Shown here: piece by piece, positions 57,674 through 64,000 of the stretch
Position numbering within the stretch: position 1 is the stretch's first letter
Layout: every line of letters starts with the position of its first letter
Origin: Ferrimonas senticii DSM 18821
GTDB taxonomy: Bacteria; Pseudomonadota; Gammaproteobacteria; Enterobacterales; Shewanellaceae
Direction: 5' to 3'
Assembly: GCF_000422665.1 (NCBI RefSeq)
Contig: NZ_AUGM01000019.1
Location: 1 to 64,000 of the forward strand
Length of the DNA stretch: 64,000 nucleotides
Made by a program: the position numbers and the translations under genes
The notes under the pieces: model-generated
Databases searched by the model: none
Told to the model about the DNA's origin: nothing
The model's input: only the letters and a program-made list of their open reading frames with translations

Positions 57674-60600
57674 TCCGCTATTTCGTTAAACATCCCACCG
57701 CCGCTAATCTGATCATGATGGCGTTCATCCTGTTGGGGCTGATGAACCTTGGCAAGATTGAGCGCGAGACCTTCCCCGAATTTGTTCTCAATAGTATCTC
57801 GGCAACGGTGGTCTATCCCGGTGCATCGCCATTAGAAGCCGAGCAAAGCTTGTGTTTGCGGATGGAGGATGCGGTCGACAGCTTGTCTGACATCAAAGAG
57901 ATGCGCTGTCAGGCCAGTGAAGGTAACGCCAAACTGGTGCTGAAACTGGAAGACCAAGCGGATGTGTCGCGGATGTTGGTTGATGTTCAGACCGAAATTG
58001 GCGCCATCAACGATTTTCCGGTGGAGATTGAACCGCCGGTGGTGCAGCAACTGGAGATCACCGAGCGGGTGATCGACATTGCCGTTAGTGCCGATACCGA
58101 CTGGCCAACCTTAAAAGCCTACGCCGAAGATCTGAAACGGCGGATTAAGCGTGATGCCGATGTGGCGCTGGTCGAGGTCACTGGCTTTTCGGATCACGAA
58201 TTGCGGGTCGAGATCGACGAAGCGGCGATGCGCCGTTTGGGACTGTCGATCGGCCAAATCGCCACCGCCTTGAGCGATCAAAATCTGATGCTGCCCTCGG
58301 GCAATATCGAGTTGCTCGACCGTAACTTGCTGATCCGCTTCGATGAACGTCGAATCGACGCCGACAGCCTTGGCGAACTGGTGGTGAGTGCCAATGCCGA
58401 TGGCGCTTTGGTGCGACTCAAGCAGATTGCCACCATCACCGACCGCTTTGAACAAGATGAAGCCAAGGTGCTGTTTAATGGCAACAACACCGCCATCGTT
58501 AAGATCAACAAGAGCAAAAGCGACGACGCCCTAGAGATCAAAGCGCGGGTGCTCGAATTCTTACAACAAGAACAGGCGCAACTGCCAGATGGCATCAGCA
58601 TTGTCACCACCAATGACCTCAGTTCGCTGCTGTGGGATCGCCTGTCGATGATGATCAACAACGGTGCCCAAGGGATTGTGTTGGTGTTTGCGGTGATGTG
58701 GCTGTTCTTCTCGCTGCGCTATTCGTTTTGGGTGGCTTGGGGCTTGCCGGTGGCCTTCCTGGGCGGCTTGTACATGATGAGTGTGCTGAGCATCTCGATA
58801 AACATCATGAGTCTGATTGGCCTGCTGATGGCCATTGGTATCTTGATGGACGACGCCATTGTGATTGCCGAATCGATAGGTGCGCAGCTGGAAAAAGGGC
58901 TAGAGATTGACGATGCGGTGATCGCTGGGGTGCAGCGAGTACTGCCGGGGGTGGTCTCCAGTTTCTTGACCACCGTCTGCGTATTTGGCTCGCTGCTGTT
59001 CCTTGATGGTCAGATGGGATCGGTGCTGTCGGCGGTGCCACAGGTGCTGCTGCTGGTGTTGACCTTGTCACTGGTAGAAGCGTTCTTAGTGCTGCCGGCG
59101 CACTTAGCGCATTCGCTGCATCGCGCTAAAGCTCGCGGTCGCGGCGAACGCCAGCCAACCCGCTTTAAAGCGGCATTTTTGTCAAAGTTCGAATACTTCC
59201 GCCAAGTTAAGTTGCAACAGTGGGTGCGCCAAGCTGTGCGTCGCCGCTATGCCACCTTAGGGGCGACATTGGCGGTGCTATTGGGTTCCATCGCCATGCT
59301 TAGCGGCGGGGTGTTGAAGTTCGTGCCGTTTCCTGAGCTTGACGGTGACTTCGTTGAGGCGCGAGTGATCTTGCCGCCAGGGTCGACACTTTCGCAAACC
59401 GAAGCGGTGATGGCCAAATTGGTGGCCTCGGCGAAGCAGTTGAATGGCCAGTTCGCCGCTGAATATGAAGATGGTCAGCCACTGGTTAAACACATTACCG
59501 AGCAATACAACTTCAACCAAGACGCCGGTGAGTCCGGGCCGCATATCGCCACCGTACGGTTAGAGCTACGCTCTGCGGAGGTGCGCGGCAGCAAGATGGA
59601 CGATGTGATTGCCCGTTGGCGCCAGTTGAGCGGTGACATTACCGATGCGGTGGCGCTGTCGTTTACCCAGCCGGAGATGGGACCGGGCGGCCGTGCCATC
59701 GAGGTTCGCTTAAAAGGCGACAATCTTGATGAGCTTAAACAAGCGTCGGTGGCGATGCAGGAGTACCTACTGCAGTTCAACGGCGTTACTGATGTGCTGG
59801 ACGATATGCGTCCCGGTAAAGAGGAGGTGCTAGTCACCTTGCTACCGGGGGCAGAGGCCTATGGCATCAGCGGTAAAGTGATCGCGTCGCAGCTGCGCGC
59901 TGCCTATTACGGGGTCACCGCTGATGAGATCCAAGTTGGCCCGGAAAATCTGCAGATCAATGTGATGCTGGCTAAGCGCGATGCCGCCAGTTTTGCCACC
60001 TTGGAGCGCTTTCCGATTGTGCTTGGCGACGGTCAGCAGATCCCGCTGGCGAGCGTGGCGCGGCTTGAGTTTCAGCGCGGCTTTGTTCGTATTCAACGGA
60101 TTGATGGCATGCGCACGGTAACGGTGATGGCTAACGTCGATAACCGCTACGCCAACGCCGCAGAGGTGCGGGCACAGATGCGGGCCGAGTTTGCCGCGGT
60201 GCTCAAGCGTGACTACCCATCGGTGCGGTTGGATTACGAAGGCCAAGCCAAAGAGAGCGCCGAAACCGGCATGTCGATGATGAAAGGTTTTGCCACGGGA
60301 TTGTTTGGGATCTTTATGATCCTAAGCTTGCAGTTCCGCAGCTACAGCCAACCGCTGGTGGTGATGCTGGCGATCCCCTTCGCCTTTATCGGGGTGATCT
60401 GGGGCCACATTCTGCTTGGCCATTCGTTGTCGATGCCATCGATGATGGGGTTTGTGTCGCTGGCGGGGATTGTGGTGAATAACTCGATTCTGCTGATGCA
60501 ATACATCCGTGAACACATCGGTTATGGCGTTTCCACCATCGAAGCGGTGGTGCGCGCCTCCAGCGAGCGTTTCCGCGCGGTGATGATCACCTCGCTAACC

Positions 60601-60786
60601 ACCGCCGCTGGTCTGCTGCCGATTTTGATGGAAACCAGCTTGCAAGCGCAGGTGGTGAAGCCGCTGGTGATCTCGATTGTGTTTGGGATCTTCACCTCCA
60701 CCGTATTGGTGGTGCTAGTGATCCCTTGTGCCTACGCGGTACTGGATGATCTAGGTTTGGTGGATCACCATAAACCGCAACAGTGA
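57670..60786 (+). CDS. RND efflux pump permease (AcrB/MexB-like superfamily)
   Basis: This 1038-residue trimeric pump exports substrates by proton exchange. It has helix 1 (FVKHPTAANLIMMAFILLGL), two large periplasmic loops and twelve helices. The proton-relay Asp pair lies in GLLMAIGILMDDAIVIAE (near 385-402), and the loop GVSTIEAVVRASSERFRAVMITSLTT near 955-980 is typical. FPFAFIGV-like IPFAFIGVIWGHILLGHSLSM supports the family. Sequence places it in the broad HAE1/uncharacterised group; the substrate is unknown. A terminator follows 23 nt after the stop. Confidence 0.94.
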   Translation: MIRYFVKHPTAANLIMMAFILLGLMNLGKIERETFPEFVLNSISATVVYPGASPLEAEQSLCLRMEDAVDSLSDIKEMRCQASEGNAKLVLKLEDQADVSRMLVDVQTEIGAINDFPVEIEPPVVQQLEITERVIDIAVSADTDWPTLKAYAEDLKRRIKRDADVALVEVTGFSDHELRVEIDEAAMRRLGLSIGQIATALSDQNLMLPSGNIELLDRNLLIRFDERRIDADSLGELVVSANADGALVRLKQIATITDRFEQDEAKVLFNGNNTAIVKINKSKSDDALEIKARVLEFLQQEQAQLPDGISIVTTNDLSSLLWDRLSMMINNGAQGIVLVFAVMWLFFSLRYSFWVAWGLPVAFLGGLYMMSVLSISINIMSLIGLLMAIGILMDDAIVIAESIGAQLEKGLEIDDAVIAGVQRVLPGVVSSFLTTVCVFGSLLFLDGQMGSVLSAVPQVLLLVLTLSLVEAFLVLPAHLAHSLHRAKARGRGERQPTRFKAAFLSKFEYFRQVKLQQWVRQAVRRRYATLGATLAVLLGSIAMLSGGVLKFVPFPELDGDFVEARVILPPGSTLSQTEAVMAKLVASAKQLNGQFAAEYEDGQPLVKHITEQYNFNQDAGESGPHIATVRLELRSAEVRGSKMDDVIARWRQLSGDITDAVALSFTQPEMGPGGRAIEVRLKGDNLDELKQASVAMQEYLLQFNGVTDVLDDMRPGKEEVLVTLLPGAEAYGISGKVIASQLRAAYYGVTADEIQVGPENLQINVMLAKRDAASFATLERFPIVLGDGQQIPLASVARLEFQRGFVRIQRIDGMRTVTVMANVDNRYANAAEVRAQMRAEFAAVLKRDYPSVRLDYEGQAKESAETGMSMMKGFATGLFGIFMILSLQFRSYSQPLVVMLAIPFAFIGVIWGHILLGHSLSMPSMMGFVSLAGIVVNNSILLMQYIREHIGYGVSTIEAVVRASSERFRAVMITSLTTAAGLLPILMETSLQAQVVKPLVISIVFGIFTSTVLVVLVIPCAYAVLDDLGLVDHHKPQQ

Positions 60787-60808
60787 TGATTGGCTTTGAT
60801 GGTTAACT

Positions 60809-60836
60809 AAAACGGGCGCCGCAAGGCGCCCGTTTT
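60809..60836 (+). terminator. Terminator of the efflux operon
   Basis: AAAACGGGCGCC and GGCGCCCGTTTT form a 12-bp perfect stem around GCAA. Confidence 0.92.
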
Positions 60837-60863
60837 GTTTTGTGGGGATGAATTAGCCCTTAG

Positions 60864-60932
60864 ACGGCTGCGCCAACGGGCTTTGGCCGACTCGCGGCGC
60901 TGAGCGGTGTGCTGTGCATTGAGGCCGGAGGC
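60864..60932. repeat. Direct repeat A, copy 1
   Basis: ACGGCTGCGCCAACGGGC followed after a 16-nt insert by GCTGAGCGGTGTGCTGTGC and ATTGAGGCCGGAGGCC. The second copy is at 61473-61525. Confidence 0.75.
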
Positions 60933-61036
60933 CATGGATGGCCGAAGTGCGCGGCTAAGTCAGGGACGATGCATCTGCGCAGTGCCGAAAGGAGCAGTAC
61001 AAGGAGCGAAGGGTTGTTGCCGTGTTGGAGGCATTA

Positions 61037-61074
61037 GGGATTGAAAAGGGTGGAACCCTTTCCCGCCGGAGGCT
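61037..61074 (-). repeat. Inverted repeat B, left arm
   Basis: On the minus strand it reads GCCTCCGGCGGGAAAGGG then CCCTTTTCAATCCC, which matches the plus-strand arm at 61182-61219. The arms enclose about 107 bp. Confidence 0.65.
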
Positions 61075-61181
61075 AATAGCTATGGAATGGTAGTGTAGTG
61101 TTAATTGGCTATTGCCCGTGGTCTTAAGAGTTGCTGTTACTGGCCAGTACGAGCTAATCACTGTCAACTCTCTTTATCTTT

Positions 61182-61219
61182 GCCTCCGGCGGCCAAGGGC
61201 TGCGCCCTTTGGATTCCCC
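61182..61219 (+). repeat. Inverted repeat B, right arm
   Basis: GCCTCCGGCGGCCAAGGG then GCGCCCTTTGGATTCCCC, an imperfect inverse copy of 61037-61074; each arm can itself fold through AAGGG and CCCTT. Confidence 0.65.
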
Positions 61220-61437
61220 TTAGCCTCCATGGTTGACGAAAGCCCCCTCGTTCTCACCGCACTTCGCGGCAGCATCGGCCCGAGGCGGCATCCATGCCTT
61301 CACGGGCCTCTCGGGCATCCTGCCCTCGGCTTGCCGCTGCGTTTGCGGTTTCACTCGGCGTCAACAAGTCGGCTTAGAGCGTTCTGAATAGCCGTCACCG
61401 TGAAATCATCTGTTAGTGGTCTGAAGCACCTAGATTT

Positions 61438-61455
61438 CCGCGAACGCGTTCGCGG
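61438..61455. repeat. Perfect 18-bp palindrome
   Basis: CCGCGAACGCGTTCGCGG equals its own reverse complement. It lies in the repeat-rich gene-free region and could be a REP-like unit or part of a decayed element. Confidence 0.7.
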
Positions 61456-61472
61456 CTACGACTGAACCACTG

Positions 61473-61525
61473 ACGGTTGCGCCAATGGGCGTTGAGCGAT
61501 GTGCTGCGCATTGAGGCCAGAGGCC
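61473..61525. repeat. Direct repeat A, copy 2
   Basis: ACGGTTGCGCCAATGGGC followed directly by GTTGAGCGATGTGCTGCGC and ATTGAGGCCAGAGGCC; it lacks the 16-nt insert of copy 1. It ends 4 nt before the sapF stop codon. Confidence 0.75.
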
Positions 61526-61529
61526 GACA

Positions 61530-62318
61530 TCAGTTATTCCGTTGTGGGATAACCTGTTGGCTTAACAGCAGTTTGGTGTATTCGTGTTGAGGATCGTTAA
61601 ACACCTGCTCGGTGTCGCCTTGCTCAACCACCACCCCTTTGCGCATCACCATCACCCGATCGCTGATGTGGCGCACCAAATTAAGGTTGTGCGACATAAA
61701 GATGTAGCTCAGACCCAGTTGTCGTTGCAGTTGCAGTAACAGGTTCAAACATTGCGCCCGTAGGGTGGTGTCGAGGTTACCGAACGCTTCGTCGGAGATC
61801 AGGATCTTTGGATTGAGCATCAAGGCGCGGGCGATCGCCACCCGCTGTCGTTGGCCGCTGGCCAGCATCGACGGATAAAAGTGGGCGTGTTCGCGCAGCA
61901 GGCCTACTTGCAGCAGGGCGCGATCAACCTCGGCTAAGCGCTGGGCTTTATCCAAGCTGGTATTAAATTTCAGTGGCATCTCCAGCTGTTCACCAATCCG
62001 CAGCCGCGGGTTTAGCGAGGTTGAAGAGTCTTGAAAGATCATCCGAATGTTTTTCGCCCGCTGCTGGCTGTCTTGACTTTGCAGCTCTTCACCGTTGATA
62101 AAGATCTGGCCGCCGCTGCGCTTTTTGGCGCCGCTAAGCACCTGTGCCAGTGACGTGCGCCCAGAGCCCGCTTCGCCAACGAATGCGAGGGTTTCACCGG
62201 CGTTTAACTCAAATGAGATTGGTGCCAGTGCTTGGGTCAGTTCGCGGGAAAACAGCGAGCGGTTATTGCGATAGTGTTTGTGCAGGTTGCGTACCTGCAG
62301 CAGGGGCGTGTCGCTCAC
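61530..62318 (-). CDS. sapF: Sap peptide ABC transporter ATPase SapF
   Basis: SapF is one of two ATPases of the Sap importer/exporter (antimicrobial peptide resistance in Salmonella; putrescine export in E. coli). The 262-residue protein has Walker A GEAGSGRTS (near 49-57, with Arg in place of the usual Lys), the Q-loop MIFQDSSTSLNPRLRIG, the signature block LASGQRQRVAIARAL and Walker B ILISDEAFGNLD. SapF proteins are known to have an atypical Walker A. It overlaps sapD by 4 nt. Confidence 0.92.
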   Translation of the reverse strand: MSDTPLLQVRNLHKHYRNNRSLFSRELTQALAPISFELNAGETLAFVGEAGSGRTSLAQVLSGAKKRSGGQIFINGEELQSQDSQQRAKNIRMIFQDSSTSLNPRLRIGEQLEMPLKFNTSLDKAQRLAEVDRALLQVGLLREHAHFYPSMLASGQRQRVAIARALMLNPKILISDEAFGNLDTTLRAQCLNLLLQLQRQLGLSYIFMSHNLNLVRHISDRVMVMRKGVVVEQGDTEQVFNDPQHEYTKLLLSQQVIPQRNN

Positions 62319-63301
62319 AGCGATTCCTCAAGTGGGAAGTGGCAACGAACCCAGTGGTCGTTGTCATTTCGAAGCTCTGGGGTCTTTACGCACTGTTTTT
62401 CGGCGTAAGGACAGCGCGGCCCCAAGCGGCAACCAACCGGCAACGCTTGCAGCAGTGGCACCGCGCCGCGCAGTGCTGGCATATCGGCTTTCTTAGGCAA
62501 AATCAGCTGGCTGGAGAGGGAGCCTTGTTGCAGCGCTTGGGTGTACGGGTGGCGGCTTTGCAGCAGCACTTTTTTGCTGGGGCCGGTCTCCATAATGTGG
62601 CCACAATACAGCACCGTCAGTTTGTCCGACCAGCGACCGACCGAATGCAGATCGTGGCTGATAAATAGGATCGCCACCTTATTGAGCTGGTTCATCTTTT
62701 CCAGCAAGCGGAAGATCTGCGCCTGGGCGGCGGTTTCTAGGCCGGTAGTTGGCTCATCGGCGATGATCAACTTCGGTTGATGACTTAACGCCATCGCCAA
62801 CATCACTTTGTGGGCTTGGCTTTCGGTCAGTTCCCACGGGTAGGATTCCAACAGGCGATTGTGCTCTTTCACCCCCACTTTATGCAGCAGTTGCACCGCC
62901 CGTTTGCGTTTGGCACTGCCACGGCGCCACCATGGGGTGCCCGCCGGTACTGGCATCGCTTCGAGCAGTTGCGAACCAATGCGGGCGGTTGGGTCGAGGC
63001 AGGCCGAGGCCTCTTGGAAGATCATCGCGATCTCGTTGGCCATCAGTTGTCGACGTTCGCTGCTGGTCATGGTCAACATGTTATGACCACGCCAATTGAG
63101 TCGATCCGCTTTCACGTGCATGCGCCGATCGGTGATGCCAACAATCGCCTTGGCCAACAGACTTTTGCCGGAGCCAGATTCACCAACCAAGCCGTGAATT
63201 TCACCCTCGTTGATCCGCAAACTGAATTTCTCCAGCGCCACAAAGCGGCCATGGGGGGTATCCAGTTCAATAGTGAGGTTACGAATATCCAGCAGTTGCA
63301 T
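62315..63301 (-). CDS. sapD: Sap peptide ABC transporter ATPase SapD
   Basis: SapD is the second ATPase of the complex. The 328-residue protein has Walker A GESGSGKSL (near 40-48), MIFQEASACLDPTARIG, a signature variant in LTESQAHKVMLAMAL (usual LSGGQ replaced) and Walker B LIIADEPTTGLE, then the oligopeptide C-terminal extension with PVGCRLGPRCPYAEKQC, whose Cys residues are conserved in OppD/DppD-type proteins. It overlaps sapC by 1 nt. Confidence 0.93.
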   Translation of the reverse strand: MQLLDIRNLTIELDTPHGRFVALEKFSLRINEGEIHGLVGESGSGKSLLAKAIVGITDRRMHVKADRLNWRGHNMLTMTSSERRQLMANEIAMIFQEASACLDPTARIGSQLLEAMPVPAGTPWWRRGSAKRKRAVQLLHKVGVKEHNRLLESYPWELTESQAHKVMLAMALSHQPKLIIADEPTTGLETAAQAQIFRLLEKMNQLNKVAILFISHDLHSVGRWSDKLTVLYCGHIMETGPSKKVLLQSRHPYTQALQQGSLSSQLILPKKADMPALRGAVPLLQALPVGCRLGPRCPYAEKQCVKTPELRNDNDHWVRCHFPLEESL

Positions 63302-64000
63302 CAGTCGCGCTCCTCGGCAATGGCATGGCGCAAACTGTCACCGACTAAGTTGGTGGCCAGCACCGTAAACAGAATCGCCAGACCTGGCAGGGCAACCGTC
63401 CACGGCGCGCCCAAGATGGTATCAAGGCCATCACGCACCATCGCCCCCCATTCTGCCGAGGGCGCTTGGGCGCCAAGGCCTAAAAAGCCGAGCGAGGCGA
63501 CGTCCAAAATCGCCGCCGAAAAGGTCAAGGTGCCCCGTACCACCAAGGTATCGACGATGTTTGGCAGAATGAAATAGCGCAGCAGTTGGTATTGATTGGC
63601 ACCATCCAGACGAGCGGCAATGATGTATTGCTTTTGATGCTCCTCTTCAATGGCGTTGTGGACGGTGCGAACCACACTCGGTAGAAGGGCGAGACCTACC
63701 GCCCAAAATACGTTGGTAAATCCCGGGCCAATCACCGCCGCAATCAGCACCGCCAACAGTACCGAAGGCAACGACAACAACGCATCCAGCAGGTGGCCAA
63801 GCACAGATGACTTAAGCCCGCGACTGCTGCCCGATAGGGTGCCGATGGCAAAACCCAGTAACAAGGTTACCACGGTGATCAGGGCGGCGTAGCCATAGGT
63901 CAACTGCGCGCCAAACAGCACCCGCGACCAGATATCACGGCCAAGGGCATCGGTACCGAAAAAGTATTGAATGCTGCCTTCGGCATTCCACGCCGGTGGC
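63301..64000 (-). CDS. sapC: Sap transporter permease SapC (5' end outside the window)
   Basis: The frame stays open to the right edge, so the N terminus is missing. The visible 233 residues begin in the periplasmic part with FGTDALGRDIWSRVLFGAQ, the OppC/SapC hallmark, and contain five membrane helices and the EAA loop AARLDGANQYQLLRYFILPN that contacts the ATPases. A Met or GTG at 63921 is internal (VLFGAQ) and not the start. sapD and sapF follow on the same transcript. Confidence 0.92.
   Translation of the reverse strand, partial: PPAWNAEGSIQYFFGTDALGRDIWSRVLFGAQLTYGYAALITVVTLLLGFAIGTLSGSSRGLKSSVLGHLLDALLSLPSVLLAVLIAAVIGPGFTNVFWAVGLALLPSVVRTVHNAIEEEHQKQYIIAARLDGANQYQLLRYFILPNIVDTLVVRGTLTFSAAILDVASLGFLGLGAQAPSAEWGAMVRDGLDTILGAPWTVALPGLAILFTVLATNLVGDSLRHAIAEERD

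Noticed and set aside
63301-63921. SapC as a complete 206-residue gene
   Set aside because: The codon at 63921 is inside the conserved FGTDALGRDIWSRVLFG segment; the frame continues to the window edge.

Overview
The window reads as a chromosome segment of a marine, facultatively anaerobic gammaproteobacterium of the Alteromonadales (Shewanella/Ferrimonas-like; inferred from gene content, not from a search). Pointers are menA (menaquinone), a CRP-like site in front of nrfA, a glycine riboswitch before an AGCS symporter, a TtpC-type TonB2 complex, a ChrR/ECF-sigma lipid regulon, ydhF, yaeQ, fkpA and sap genes.

Layout. 1-2160: an IS1111-type element (IS110 family) followed by a remnant of an integron cassette array: one truncated cassette, two attC-like sites and one AT-rich hypothetical gene. 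2329-14302 (minus): twelve tightly spaced, mostly overlapping genes that join a TonB-dependent receptor, a FecCD-type ABC importer whose ATPase is fused to a THEP1-like NTPase, a CcsA-like and a ResB-like membrane protein, and a complete DUF3450-TtpC-ExbB-ExbD-TonB-TPR energising module. This is the strongest candidate for an under-described system. 14877-15843: a scar in which the 3' end of an enolase-superfamily gene (minus) abuts a 5'-truncated GntR regulator (plus). 16.0-28.4 kb: EamA exporter, menA, an SDR lacking its catalytic residues, tesB, tandem glycine riboswitch with AGCS symporter, DUF1295 protein, a 50-residue membrane protein, a YbaY-like lipoprotein, a DsbB-beta-propeller fusion with a 55-residue membrane partner, ydhF and ompW. 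28.5-38.4 kb (all minus): serA, TetR plus aldehyde dehydrogenase, periplasmic glutathione peroxidase-like protein, rpiA, a molybdopterin oxidoreductase, ibpA-type Hsp20 with a ROSE-like thermometer, a small zinc-ribbon protein and rhlE. 38.9-46.6 kb: lipoprotein NrfA, AlkB-like hydroxylase, MlaA homologue, RssB-like response regulator, LysR/Bcr-type MFS pair, dsbA. 46.7-53.8 kb: an ECF sigma factor with ChrR anti-sigma, a LON-domain protein and a six-gene lipid-modification operon; both the sigma gene and the operon carry the same TGATCC-N16-CGTA promoter. 53.8-60.8 kb: fkpA, yaeQ, TetR-MFP-RND efflux operon. 60.8-61.5 kb: a repeat-rich gene-free stretch. 61.5-64.0 kb: sapF, sapD and a sapC that runs off the right edge.

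Mobile and repeat content: three copies of a 247-266 bp MITE with GGGCGTGTTGAC terminal inverted repeats flanked by TA, a second 165 bp MITE-like element, and two heptamer tandem repeats that each lie next to the stop codon of a minus-strand gene. All names are from sequence reading and memory of the families; no database search was run.
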